This document shows positions 46,409-57,339 of a stretch of 64,000 nucleotides of DNA, in pieces. Source of the DNA: Cephalotrichum gorgonifer (lineage: Eukaryota > Ascomycota > Sordariomycetes > Microascales > Microascaceae); contig ONZQ02000016.1 of NCBI GenBank assembly GCA_900312665.1, forward strand, positions 1 to 64,000. Direction: 5' to 3'. The position numbers and the translations under genes were made by a program. Within the stretch, counting starts at the first letter, position 1. Each line of letters begins with the position of its first letter. Below the pieces are notes generated by a model. It did not search any database. It saw only the letters and a list, made by a program, of their open reading frames with translations, and was not told the DNA's origin.

Positions 46409-47965
46409 ATGACCGTGACGCGACTTCCTCGGCCCCAGTGGGCGGTGGCCTTGGCACGGACGATACTGTTCGCCCTGGTGCCAAGTTTCCTATCCGATCT
46501 TTCAAACCCCGAGCGCCGGCGCCGGCCGCCGAGACAACACCCGACCTCCTACCTTGACGGTCTCCGCGGACTGGCCGCGTGCGCCGTCTTCGCATACCAC
46601 TACACAGACTACAACCATAAGCCATTCCTGCCACACTACGGCCACAATGATGACGGCAAGGGCTCGTCCATCCTGCAGTTGCCCTACCTTCGCTTGATCT
46701 ACTCCGGCACGCCCATGGTGCACGTCTTCTTCGTCATTTCCGGCTTCGCGCTGTCCCTCCGCCCGCTCCGGACGCTCTATAATACGGCCAACCCATCCAA
46801 GGGCCCCGACGGCTCGGCCCTTGCGAAATGCCACGCAATCCTCGCCTCCTCCACCTTCCGTCGGCCCTTTCGAATTTTCATCCCCCCGATGATGTCGACG
46901 CTCTTCACCGCAACCATCGTTCAACTTGGCTACATGAACGGCTACATGAAGCCCCAAGAAACGATCAAGGCGCAGATCGACGACTGGCTCGGGGACGGAA
47001 TCCAGAAGATCATGTATCCTTGGGCCTGGGATGAGGGGTCCCCCAAATCGCGCTACAACCCCCACCTGTGGACGATACCCATGGAGTTTGTGCACTCCAT
47101 GTTCCTCTTCCTGGTCATTCTCATGTGCTCTAGGCTGCGCACCCCGCGAGTCCGCCAAATCACCCTCTTCACCATCATGATCGGCGTCCTTATGAGCAAC
47201 CGCTGGGCGTGCTTCGAGTTCGTGGCCGGCGCCCTCCTGGCCGATACGTACATCTACGCCCAGCTCTCCGAACCCGCCGAGTCAGAAAAGGACGGTGGCC
47301 TGATCGCCCCCGTGCAAAACGTATTGATGAGCCCGACTTACCCCAAAGCCGACCTACGGAAAGCCGTCCCCGCCGTCCTCCACGGCTGCAAGGAAGCCCC
47401 CGTCATCATCGTCTTGCTCATCGCAGGCTACATCCTCTCGTGGCCTCCCCGAAAGGGCGACATGACTGGATCATACCTATGGATCCAGGGCCTCGTCCCC
47501 GAGCGCTTTGTAGGCGATAAGCCCGAGCGCGCCCGCGACATCTGTCTCGCCCTCGCTGCGTTCGCCACCGTTTGGGCAAGCGGCCGCATCACACTGTTCA
47601 AGCGGGTCCTCAACAGCAGCATCCCGCAGTACGCGGGGAAGATCAGTTTCTGCTTCTACATCCTGCAGCATCCGGTGCTCAACGTTCTGCAGCACCCTGT
47701 CCTGGGCGCCGAGGCGAAGGCAGCTACTGCCGAGAAGCCGGCAGAGGGCCCATGGGGCGTGCGGGGATTGGCGGGCATCCAGACGCCTCTCCAGCGCACC
47801 ACTACTTGGTTCATTGGGCTAGTCATTTTAGGGTCAGTTCTAGTGTGGCTTGCGGACCTGTTCACCCGCATCGTGGACGGCCCAGCGGTCAGGTTTGCAA
47901 GGTGGTTAGAGGGAGTCGCGTTCGCGAAGGAGGATACCAACGCCGAAGCGGCGTCTCAGAAATAG
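46409..47965 (+). CDS. Acyltransferase-3 family membrane protein
   Basis: Single exon, 518 residues, many membrane segments. The N-terminal signature SYLDGLRGLAACAVFAYHYT and FVISGFALSLRPL, then FRRPFRIFIPPMM, fit the acyltransferase 3 (OafA/YrhL-like) family. These proteins transfer acyl groups from a cytosolic donor to carbohydrates, lipids or small molecules. The His in YHY and the Arg in RRPFRI are the residues usually kept. About ten hydrophobic segments are visible, ending at LVWLADLFTRIV. The C-terminus is short and hydrophilic. The substrate is unknown; fungal members occur both near cell-wall genes and in metabolite clusters. The high GC and C-ending codons suggest good expression. 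Confidence 0.87.
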   Translation: MTVTRLPRPQWAVALARTILFALVPSFLSDLSNPERRRRPPRQHPTSYLDGLRGLAACAVFAYHYTDYNHKPFLPHYGHNDDGKGSSILQLPYLRLIYSGTPMVHVFFVISGFALSLRPLRTLYNTANPSKGPDGSALAKCHAILASSTFRRPFRIFIPPMMSTLFTATIVQLGYMNGYMKPQETIKAQIDDWLGDGIQKIMYPWAWDEGSPKSRYNPHLWTIPMEFVHSMFLFLVILMCSRLRTPRVRQITLFTIMIGVLMSNRWACFEFVAGALLADTYIYAQLSEPAESEKDGGLIAPVQNVLMSPTYPKADLRKAVPAVLHGCKEAPVIIVLLIAGYILSWPPRKGDMTGSYLWIQGLVPERFVGDKPERARDICLALAAFATVWASGRITLFKRVLNSSIPQYAGKISFCFYILQHPVLNVLQHPVLGAEAKAATAEKPAEGPWGVRGLAGIQTPLQRTTTWFIGLVILGSVLVWLADLFTRIVDGPAVRFARWLEGVAFAKEDTNAEAASQK

Positions 47966-48493
47966 ATTAATGGTTTTCCTTTGTTTCCATGTACAATAGA
48001 AGAGGGACAGGGTCCCGAGGAGTTTAGACTGAGGTCTTTATCGAGGCAGGGGATGGAGCAGCACCAATGCCAGGTCCTTCATCTCCCTGTATTTAATGCC
48101 AACAGCGCCACCTAAAAGGGGCCACTTACTTGTATCAATAGTACGGACCCAGAAATGAGTCCGTGGAAGATTACTCGTGACCCATGCTTAACAACATTCA
48201 CCGACAACCCGCACGCGGGTACGGGCAGCCAAGCCTTCTAGGAGGTTTGTCATGGAATTATTAGAAAGCGGGGCATGTAACTATAAGGTTAGCTACCCGA
48301 GGTATACTTCCGACACCGGAACCCCCGATTATTGCATGGCTCATTTCGACTCATTCTTACTACAGCTGCGGCGGTATCATTCCGACCAAGTGCATCCGTA
48401 ACTGTCAAGTACACTTAAATTGGGGGATACACCCTCAGTCCTATATGGTATAGCTACACCTGTCACAACCGACTCCAACCCACAATAACGAAG
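47966..48493. other. Intergenic between two acyltransferases
   Basis: About 530 bp; nothing beyond presumed terminator and promoter. Confidence 0.4.
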
Positions 48494-49858
48494 ATGTTCG
48501 ACGATATGCACGAAGGGGACGCCTTCGAGATCCGCTTAGACATCCTGGGCCAACAGCCGCTCCTTAACAAACTCTATACCCAGGTAACGACATGCTTCCC
48601 AGTCCCAAAAACCATCTCCGACGCCCACATCACCGAGACACTCACGGCGGGCCTCACCCGCCTTGTGTCATCATTCCCCTGGGTTGGGGGCCAAGTACTC
48701 CACACTCCCCCCACCTCTAGCTGCGCGTGCAACTTCTCCATCGTCCCCTGGAGGAAGGTCCCCCGCCTAATCCTCAAAGACCTACGAAATGACCCCTCCA
48801 CGCCAACAATGGAAACCCTCGGGGAGACTCGTTTCCCCATGGCGTCCCTAGACGAATCCATACTTTCGCCCTGCAAAACGCTCTCGGCAGCCGCCGACAT
48901 GACCCCATTCGTTTTCGCCGTCCAAGCGACTTTCATTAAAGGTGGCCTCCTACTCACCTTCGTGGGACAGCATAATGCGATGGACATGGTCGGCCAGGCC
49001 GAACTCATCCGCCTCCTCTCAAAAGCCTGTAGAGGCGAGTCCTTCACGCCTGAGGAGGTCTCAAATGGTAACATGCCCCGCCACGACATCGTCCCCTTCC
49101 TCGACGATTCGTACCAGCCGGGACCTGAGCTAGACACTCAAAAGGCGAAATCGCCAGCCCCAGGTTCGCCTCTAGCACCGCCGGAATGCACCTGGGAATA
49201 CTTTGGCTTCTCCGCCGACTCCCTCGCTACTCTCAAGGCCGTGGCGTCGGAAAGCGTGACCACCCTGCCGGGGTACGTCTCTACAGATGACGCCCTGTGC
49301 GCACTCATCTGGCAGTGCGTCACACGGGCTCGCCTCCCCCGGCTCCCCCCTGCTGCAACCTCGACCTTTGCACGAGCCGTAGACGTCCGCCGCGCAATGG
49401 GTGTCTCAGAAGTATACCCAGGCATCCTCCAAAATATGGCGTACAACACCCTCCCCGCAGCAGACGCGGTCTCCCAGCCACTCGGCGTTATAGCCTCGCA
49501 GCTCCGGACATCACTGGACCCCTCGCAGCTGGATCACCGCACACGGGTATTAGCGACGGCGCTCCACCGCCTCTCGGACAAGTCAACCATGTCATTTACC
49601 GCGGGAGCCAATCCATCGACGGATATATCCTTCAGCTCGTGGGCGAAAATTGATTTGTACAACATGGACTTTGGTCTCGGACTAGGGAAGCCAGCGGCTG
49701 TTCGCAGGCCGCGATTTGACATGGTCGAGAGTTTAATGTACATAATGCCGAGGCGGCCGGACGGGGAGTTGGTGGTTGCGATGTGTCTTAGGTTGGAGGA
49801 TATGGCCAGGTTGAAGGTGGACAAGACTTTTACTAAGTACGGGACTTATATTGGCTGA
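48494..49858 (+). CDS. BAHD-type acyltransferase (trichothecene 3-O-acetyltransferase-like)
   Basis: Single exon, 454 residues. It belongs to the CoA-dependent acyltransferase superfamily (Transferase family), which moves acyl groups from acyl-CoA to alcohols or amines. The catalytic HxxxD is HNAMD, with His160 and Asp164, after LLLTFVGQ. The second structural motif, DFGWG in plants, reads DFGLG at residue 392 and is followed by GKP. The N-terminal LLNKLYTQVTTCFPVP and the domain-swap region (TRARLPRL, RAVDVRRAMG, GILQNMAYNTLP) match fungal members found in specialised metabolism. No targeting signal, so cytosolic. The substrate is unknown; its neighbour is a decarboxylase-like protein whose amine product could be an acceptor, which is speculation. 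Confidence 0.85.
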   Translation: MFDDMHEGDAFEIRLDILGQQPLLNKLYTQVTTCFPVPKTISDAHITETLTAGLTRLVSSFPWVGGQVLHTPPTSSCACNFSIVPWRKVPRLILKDLRNDPSTPTMETLGETRFPMASLDESILSPCKTLSAAADMTPFVFAVQATFIKGGLLLTFVGQHNAMDMVGQAELIRLLSKACRGESFTPEEVSNGNMPRHDIVPFLDDSYQPGPELDTQKAKSPAPGSPLAPPECTWEYFGFSADSLATLKAVASESVTTLPGYVSTDDALCALIWQCVTRARLPRLPPAATSTFARAVDVRRAMGVSEVYPGILQNMAYNTLPAADAVSQPLGVIASQLRTSLDPSQLDHRTRVLATALHRLSDKSTMSFTAGANPSTDISFSSWAKIDLYNMDFGLGLGKPAAVRRPRFDMVESLMYIMPRRPDGELVVAMCLRLEDMARLKVDKTFTKYGTYIG

Positions 49859-50241
49859 TCAGAGACATATTACTATAAACCCAAGTACATTATACGTGGG
49901 GATGAGCGTGCCTTCCTGTTTATCTCATGACGTCGAGTGTAGAGTGTACATGTTAATTCTATGTGACTAGTGGTACGACGGGCACATCATGCTTACATCA
50001 CAGCTTTGCTGTACTATGAGACATGTGAAGATGCTCAGCCTTTTAGAACGGGGAGATATCAAACAAGACTCAGGCTTATCGCCTCAATCCGCTCGACCAA
50101 GTCTCTCATATTTTTTTTCGAGAGTCGAAGTTGAACTAAGCCAGGATAGTCGATCGCCCCATCGTCCTATACCTGCTGTCTCTCCACCTTCGCAGTATCC
50201 GCGGCGTCCGCGGCGTCCTCGGAGTCCTTAAGCCCACGGCC
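49859..50241. other. Intergenic spacer
   Basis: About 380 bp upstream of the PSD-like gene. CGCGGCGTCCGCGGCGTCCTCGG-type repeats at about 50200-50222 are the only distinct feature. Confidence 0.4.
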
Positions 50242-51532
50242 ATGGACCTCATCAAGTTCCTCCTCCTCCTCCTACATCGCGCTCTGGACTACCTCATATC
50301 ATGGGCGTACCTGGTGAGCATCCGACGACCCTACAGTCTATTCACATGCGAATTGACTCATACCCCACGTAGGCGCAAAATCTCCCTGTCCCTTGGGTCT
50401 TCTTTGACCGGAAGGTGTGCCTTTTCCACCCCTCCATCCGCCTTCCGCTACGTATTTAGCGTACAGAGTCCGTCGTAGAAACATTGACAGCGACCAGACA
50501 GGCGAGATTAAACGGGAAGACCAGCCGCTATTGCGAAAACTCGCGCTGGTCCTCATATTCAACCCCCTGACAGAATGGATTGATTCGACCCATGTGATGC
50601 GTCTGCAGGCATACAGGAAGGCGTTATCGAAAGGTATGTCCACACGTCTCCTCTCCATCGCATCGGCAGCATCCTCACTTACTCCCAGGAAGAGAAGAGA
50701 ACACACCCGACATACGGAAACGAATCCAATCATTTGTTGAAGCCTACTCGATAAAAATGGAAGATTTCGAGCCCTCCGACATTGACGAGTACGCCACGTT
50801 CTCTGAATTTGTCACAAGGCGGATTTCACCGGACTCCAGACCGATACACTCCCCCGATGACCCTTCCACTGCTGTGGTACCCGCCGACTCCCGGGCCGTC
50901 GTCTACTCTACCCTCCCCGAAGCCCGCCGGCTCTGGGCTAAAGGGAACGACTTCAGTCTCCCATACCTGTTAATGGATACACAGCTCGCGCGTACCTTCG
51001 CTGACGGCTCTGTGGCCAGCTTCCAGTTATCTCCGCAAGGTTACCACCGCTACCACTCTCCGGTGAACGGCGTGGTGAAGCGATATAGGAGCATGCCGGG
51101 GGATTCCTACCCGATTGATCCCGTTGCGCTGCATAGTGGGGTGGACATATTGACGAGGAATCGGCGGGCTTACGTTGTCATTAAGTCTGATGAGTTTGGA
51201 TATGTTCTCTTCGCTGCGATAGGCGGGGAAGAAGTTGGGTTCCCTCAGTAAGCCTTTGCTTCTTCATGAGCTGCGTTTAAGCGACAAGGACACCATGTTA
51301 ACAGGAATACAGGATCCACGACCAATGGCAAAAACCCGGAAGCTATATTGAAAAGGGAGATGAGCTAGGGATGTTCCACCTGGGCAGTCCATCTATTGTT
51401 ATGGTGTTCCAAAGGGGCATGTTGCAGTTTGACCAGGACCTGCTTGATAGTAGTAAGAGGCAGATCGAGGTCGCAGTTGACATGGGGATGAGTCTGGGTC
51501 GAGGAGCTGGTAGCGGCGTAGAGACAAAGTAG
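50242..51532 (+). CDS. Phosphatidylserine decarboxylase-like protein
   Basis: Pyruvoyl-type decarboxylase family. The ATG at 50242 starts a hydrophobic N-terminus (LIKFLLLLLHRALDYLISWAYL). Introns follow; one boundary near 50440-50480 is uncertain. The family text is clear: FNPLTEWIDSTHVMRLQAY, FVEAYSIKMEDFEP, YATFSEFVTRRISPDSRPI, FADGSVASFQLSPQGYHRYH, HSPVNGVVKRYRSMPGDSY and YIEKGDELGMFHLGSPSIVM. The His of YHRYHSPV is kept. The self-cleavage site, usually GGST in eukaryotes or LGST in bacteria, reads LGSPS here, so processing to the pyruvoyl form is in doubt. Fungal relatives include lipid enzymes and amino-acid decarboxylases (PsiD). The last exon is reached from CCTCA to GATCCACG and ends TAG at 51530-51532. 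Confidence 0.82.
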
Positions 51533-52107
51533 CAGAGCGTCCTTATCCTAGAGGCATGTCCTATATTGAAACCCTCCGAAGGCGATGGCCAGTCTAATGA
51601 GTTGCGGAGCCATCGTTTAACTTAGCCGATCGGGAAACCCACGCCTACCAAGTCTCACGGCCTCTGGTAACGAGCAGTCGTGGATCATGCTACATTTGTT
51701 CACAAGGGCCGGCGGGCTCGTCTGGTGGAGCAACTAGATCCGTGATCGGGAAGTGTGATAAATCCGGTGGCAACTTAGCGGCAAGTATGGTGATTCCGGT
51801 GGCAACTCCACAGGACCCCTACTTCGCACGCTATGGAATCGGTCTTGCGCTAAAAGGATGGCTCCCCACAAGTCGAGGCTTTTGCAATAGGAGATAGCAG
51901 GAGATAAGTTCTAAGTCCGTCAAACAAGAGACGCCGGCCATTACCGTGCGCGACCATGTCACGAAATACGATTATAAATCAGGCCAGCCAGTTTTAAGAT
52001 GCAGCCGGATGACACGGAAGATCGGAAATAGGGTTTAGTTGTTACCCCGAAGCTCCGATTCAGTGTGAATATCGGATATAATAGTTAGCTCCAAGACCGA
52101 AACCAAT
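51533..52107. other. Intergenic before scaffold gap
   Basis: About 570 bp; two near repeats of GATCCGGTGGCAACTT-like sequence at about 51759-51810, otherwise nothing recognised. Confidence 0.4.
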
Positions 52108-52117
52108 CGCATGTAAT

Positions 52118-52157
<40 letters not shown>

Positions 52158-52363
52158 NNNNNNNNNNNNNNNNNNNNNNNNNNNNNNNNNNNNNNNNNNN
52201 NNNNNNNNNNNNNNNNNNNNNNNNNNNNNNNNNNNNNNNNNNNNNNNNNNNNNNNNNNNNNNNNNNNNNNNNNNNNNNNNNNNNNNNNNNNNNNNNNNNN
52301 NNNNNNNNNNNNNNNNNNNNNNNNNNNNNNNNNNNNNNNNNNNNNNNNNNTACGCATGTAATA

Positions 52364-52402
<39 letters not shown>
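52108..52402. other. Assembly gap (193 N) flanked by TA repeats
   Basis: Unknown bases fill 52158-52350. Both sides carry CGCATGTAATAAA (52108-52120 and 52353-52365) followed by a (TA)n run. Identical flanks suggest the assembler broke in a microsatellite and may have placed the same locus twice. Frames that cross it are artefacts. Confidence 0.9.
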
Positions 52403-52403
<1 letters not shown>

Positions 52404-52485
52404 GAATGGCCTCAGCACTCCTTGTAAATGGGTTAACAAGACAAACACCAACGCGAATCCAGATCTCTGCAGCGCTACAGTCAAA

Positions 52486-53614
52486 ATGTCACCTCAGCTA
52501 CCTACTCGAAAGCTCGGTAAGAGCGGCCCTGAGGTCACTGCCCTTGGTTTCGGTGCGATGGGTTTGAGTGCCTTCTACGGCGCTCCCGAAAGCGATGAGC
52601 AACGATTCAAGGTCTTAGATCGTGCATATGAGCTAGGGGAGACCTTCTGGGATAGTGCAGACATTTACATGGACAGTGAGGACCTGCTTGGGAAGTGGTT
52701 CAAGCGGACTGGAAAGAGAAGTGAAATCTTCCTTGCCACCAAGGTATATTCGTATGGATCTATTTCTCCGAAGACGATATGCTCACGATTTGATAGTTTG
52801 GATTCAAAATACAGGAGCATGGTGGTTATGCTATAAACAGTACACCAGAGTACTGCAAGCTGGCTTGCACAAAGAGCCTGCAGAGACTTGGTATCGATAC
52901 CATCGATCTGTACTACTGCCATCGTGTGGACCTGAAGACGCCAATCGAGAAGACAATCGAAGCCATGGTTGAGCTGAAAAAGTTGGTTTTCAACTAATAC
53001 TCCACGAAAGTGGTGGCTGCTAACTCCTCTCTAGCGAAGGGAAGATCAAATATATCGGCCTCAGCGAAGTCTCGAGCGAGACGCTCCGCCGCGCCTGTAA
53101 AGTCCACCACGTCGACGCCGTGCAAGTCGAATACTCTCCATTTTCCTTGGATATTGAAGACCCGAACATTGCACTGCTGAAGACGTGCCGCGAGCTTGGC
53201 GTTGCAATCGTCGCCTACTCCCCTCTCGGCCGCGGCTTTGTGACTGGACAGTATCGCTCACCAGATGACTTCGAGGAAGGCGACTTCAGGAAAGGGGCAC
53301 CTCGATTTTCGAAGGAGAACTTCTCCAAGAACCTTGAGCTCGTCGACGGGATTGTCGCGCTTGCAAAGAAGAAGGGCTGCACGGCGGGACAGTTGACACT
53401 GGCCTGGCTGCTGGCACAAGGAGACGACATTATTCCGATTCCTGGTACTAGCAAGGTCAAGTACCTGGAAGAGAATGTGGGTGCGCTCAGCGTTAAGTTG
53501 ACGGAGGACGAGGTTAAGGAGGTTCGAGATTTTGTTGACGCGGCAGACGTACACGGCTCGAGGTATCCGGAAGCTATGGCGAGCCTCTCGTACGCGGATA
53601 CGCCTGCGTTATAG
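52486..53614 (+). CDS. Aldo-keto reductase
   Basis: NADPH-dependent carbonyl reductase with a (beta/alpha)8 barrel, close to the AKR13/YakC-like group. The ATG at 52486 starts MSPQLPTRKLGKSG, then GFGAMGLSAFYG. Catalytic tetrad: Asp and Tyr in DSADIYMDSEDLLGKW, Lys in LATKFGF (across a 53-bp intron, 52744-52796), His in DLYYCHRVD. A second intron lies before EGKIKYIGLSEVSSE. NADPH-binding text YSPLGRGFVTGQ and IIPIPGTSKVKYLEENV follows. The C-terminus RYPEAMASLSYADTPAL is normal. The substrate is unknown; this group reduces aldehydes and some ketones. It lies just right of the gap, so its upstream neighbourhood is not fully known. Confidence 0.9.
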
Positions 53615-55354
53615 GAGCCGTATTCGGGTCAAAGGATGCAAATATCCAAAATGCCTAGAATTGATAGTATTTGACTTCTTGTACACTTATCCGAACTGGG
53701 AACTCTGGGACGAAGCGCTTGCAGTAACGACCAACTAACTCATGCTTGGATATGAAGTCACCCCCAATGGCATCAGGGCACCACCAATCGCTTTGGGAGG
53801 AAGGTAGGGAAGCTAGCATACAGAAAAGGCTCTCCGATTCTATACCACATTCTGACCTACTCTCACATCGTCTCGATTGTGTGATGCACGTTTACCCTTG
53901 CTGCTGCATTGTTCATAACCGAAATCAAGGTCTAAGCAAAGCCAAGGAACTGTATAGGAAGGGTATGAATAAAGCAAAAGTGAGAGAAGAGTAAAGAGCT
54001 AGAGGTCCTGGCACTTCTTAAAATGGGTGCATCGACCTAGTTATCTGTGTGGCGGTTAGGTGTAGTTCCCCGGATATATGGTGAACTGCTGTACGTTACA
54101 TCCTACCATTCTTGTATCTCGACTTACCGCTACTAGTTCAGGGGCTGAAGACCTAATATCGTGCGACTGCTATAGACCCTGCTCTCAAAAGGATTTTAAC
54201 ATGGACCGGACTACGGTGGGAGAATGACGTACCGTGGTGGCTATTGCAGTGAAATCTTGCCACTCTTCCTGATGACTTATTTGCAGCTTTCATTTCCCCC
54301 CTTCGTAAGTTTGCAGACTGTTCTCTAGACATGGGTATGTTTCTCGGCTGATTAAATTATGTAATGTACTCTTGTGATGTTTACATATTTATTGGAATAA
54401 GGGAAGGGATACATGAGGGAAGTGTGCGTAGGATAGCCTTCACCAGTTCGTTATCGTTATAAAACGAAATAACTCCTAAAACGGAACTCGAGCCATCGGA
54501 ATTAGGAATTAGAGTCCCATTAGTGCCCCCCCACCACCTCAGGTGTTAAATTTCACGCCCTTCGAACACATTTACGACAATTCGCAGCGGCGGGATAATT
54601 CTGGGAGAGCTTATGTTGTACTACACCCGCGATATACTCACAAAATAAGCAGGAAACTGCTGTCAAGATTCGGATCCGATTCTGGACTCCGAAGACTCTC
54701 AAGCGATGACGTGAGAAGGTTGTAGAAGTCCTCGTACACCTTCGACTTGGCAGGGTCCCTTTGTTGAAGACACGGACAAAACCACCACTTTTGGACTAGC
54801 CAGGTCCCTTCGCGAAGCGTACGATTGGCTGGCACTCCGTCAAAAGAACCGAGCTCCACACTCGGGGAGCCACACCACGCCCCGGTCCCAAGCACGCAAT
54901 ACACCTACACACCCCACGACGAAGATAAGCATTCGGCCTTTCCAACCAAGCATTTGACGGGTTTTCTTTCTAGCGGCCCGCCGCCACTAGAGAAAAAGCC
55001 TGGATACCCGCTCCTATCCGGCCGGGATTACTCCGCTAAACAACAAGTACCCTCCGATATAACAACTCCGAGCAAGGGCTAGGTCCCCGGGTACGTTCCT
55101 AATTCTGTCTGGCCTGGTTGAAGTTTTCGTTTAGTGTATGTCGCCATCGCCCAGGCCCATCGCAGAATCCTCCGCATTCCGGGGCCAAGGCCCGGATGGT
55201 ATGCAATGCAACCCGTATAATAATAAGCTGTTGGTATCTTCTGTGATCTCGTCCCGGTAGTTTGTCTGCTCCATTTCGTGTCATCTATCTTTGGCAAAGT
55301 CCTCTCTCGCACTTCCTCGGACGTTTGGCTATCAGTTGTTCACTCCCAAACTCA
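53615..55354. other. Intergenic, no supported gene
   Basis: About 1.7 kb. Frames at 53746-53994, 54543-54725 and 54638-54904 (minus) show no domain. The last could be an exon of an unrecognised gene, but no splice partner was found. Confidence 0.4.
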
Positions 55355-56905
55355 ATGGCAGACTCCAACAAGCTAGCCGCCGCCACCGGCGAGCTGGCCG
55401 TCGAGATCTCCGATACGCCCGTCAAGCGTGTCTGGTACAGGTCGACTCTCTTTAACGCCTTCGTGATCGGCATAGTGGGTTTCATGGCTCCCGGCCTCTG
55501 GAACGCCATGAACCAGCTCGGAGCCGGCGGCGCTCAGGAGCCCTTCCTCGTCAACGCGGCGAACGCTCTCGTCTTCGCCCTGATGGGCTTCCTCTGTCTC
55601 TTTGGTGCCCCCATCGCCAACCGCATCGGCCTCGGCTGGACGCTATTCCTTGGCGCCGTAGGCTACCCTCTCTACTCAGCGGGCCTGTACACGAACAACA
55701 GGTTCGGAAACGTGTGGTTTGTGCTGGTGGGTGCTGTTGCTTGCGGCCTGAGTGCCGGTCTTTTCTGGGCGAGCGAGGGTACCGTCGCGCTAGGCTACCC
55801 CGAGCCTGGCAAGCGCGGGCGGTACATGAACATCTGGCTCATCTTCCGCACGGGCGGCCCGCTAGTCGGCGGCGCCATCGTGCTAGCCCTCAACAACAAC
55901 GCCGCGGCCAAGACGAAGGGAAAAGTCGACCCCAAGACGTACCTGGTCTTCATCGCGCTTCAGTGCATCGCTGCGCCGGTCGCGCTCCTCCTCACTCCGC
56001 CGGAGAAGGTCCAGCGCGCGGACGGCAGCAAGGTCATCATCAGGGCCGAGAAGACGTGGGCGGCCGAGTTCAAGGCACTCTGGCAAGTCAGCACGCGTAA
56101 AGAAATCGTCCTTCTCCTCCCAATTTTCTGGGCTGCGTACTTCAACCAGTACAGCGGAAACTTCCAGACGTACTACTTCGGCGTGCGCGCACGCGCTCTC
56201 ATTGGTTTTGTGAGCAACTTCGGCACCCTGCTGTCTTCTCAGCTTATTAGCATGTGGCTGGACAACAAGCGTTTCTCGGTGAAACAGCGGATTGAGTACG
56301 GTTTCTACTATGTCGTGGTGTGGCACGTTATTGCCTGGTAAGTTGACTTTCTCCGTGGCCATCTTCACCAAGTTCCGTAGCCAAGACTGGCCATAATAAC
56401 ACTTTTTGACAATAGGGTATACGGGTGGGTGATCCAGGAAAAGTATACCGCCAACCCGCCGGCGTACGACTGGGAAGACTCCGGGTTCACTGAGGGTTTC
56501 TTTGTGCTGCTCCTATGGGACTTCGCCCGACAGTCGCTGCAGAACTGGTTGTACTATCTAGTGTCGAGCATGACGAACAATATCTCGGAGCTAGCGCGAT
56601 TCTCGGGTATCCTGAGAGGACAGGAGTCCTTCGCCCAGGCTGTGAGCTACGGACTGAACACGAGGAAGTGGAAGGGAGGTCGCGTCCCGCTTGCGGTCAA
56701 CACCATCTTGCTAGGTAAATTCGCCACTTTCTTTCCCAAGTCAACCTCATGAGACTAACCTGGCTGTTTAGGACTTGCGGTATACCCCACCTGGCTAGTT
56801 GTGAAGGACTTCAAGCCCGTGAATGAAACCAAGGTCGACCAAGCCATCGAGGAGCGGTCCTCGGATGTGGATGCGGAAGAGGAGGTGAACGTTGCGAAGA
56901 ACTAA
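55355..56905 (+). CDS. UNC93-like MFS membrane protein
   Basis: Polytopic membrane protein of the fungal UNC-93 (DUF895) group. The ATG at 55355 gives a short cytosolic N-terminus, then STLFNAFVIGIVGFMAPGLW and NAMNQLGAGGAQ, the group's signature. It continues with GLSAGLFWASEGTVALGYPE, KRGRYMNIWLIFRTGGPLVG and LLPIFWAAYFNQYSGNFQ. Intron 1 splits the Trp of IAW (VYGWVIQEKYTA follows). Intron 2 follows AVNTILLG and precedes LAVYPTWLVVKDF. The acidic tail ends VNVAKN. About eleven to twelve membrane segments. Animal UNC93 proteins regulate channels or traffic receptors; in fungi transport activity has not been firmly assigned. The gene is convergent with the pyrophosphatase. Confidence 0.88.
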
Positions 56906-57339
56906 AGTCTCTGACTGTTACCATCATGCCCTCTAATACCCACACACTACAATAGCAAGACTGATACCAAACTTTCTACCAACTATGGGCTTTACCTTGA
57001 TATTTACTGCATGTTGACCGGATGTAGCTGGCATAACAACTTGTCAGCACGGCGCTCGTTGCTACACCTTCAGTATATTGGTATGCATCAAGCGGCCTGA
57101 TAATCGATGAGGTTTCCTCATGAGTTTCACCTTGGTTCACTCCTGAGCAGACCAGGCGTACGTGGCACCACTCTTATGTGCGAGAATCGTAGTCAGAATT
57201 AAGTACCAGCCGCTCGATAGAAGCCAACACCTAGTAGCCAATATGATAAACGCCCTCCGTCTTCACGAAGGACTCTACAAATCTCAGAATTAAAGATTAG
57301 TTAATTACAAGAAGCTAAGCCTCTTTCATCTTCCACCCA
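56906..57339. other. Convergent spacer
   Basis: About 430 bp between two 3' ends. No gene. Confidence 0.4.

Noticed and set aside
46502..47158. Long minus-strand frame (218 residues) inside the acyltransferase-3 gene
   Set aside because: Antisense shadow of a GC-rich coding exon; no domain, and the + strand frame is clearly the real protein.
48574..49137. Minus-strand frame of 187 residues inside the BAHD gene
   Set aside because: Antisense shadow with no domain; the + strand carries HxxxD and the DFGLG motif.
52085..52484. Minus-strand frames of 90-149 residues running through the N run and TA repeats
   Set aside because: Artefact of unknown bases and (TA)n reading as Ile-Tyr repeats.
54543..55082. 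Three overlapping small frames as a possible gene
   Set aside because: No domain, no consistent splice sites, and frames on both strands are equally open.
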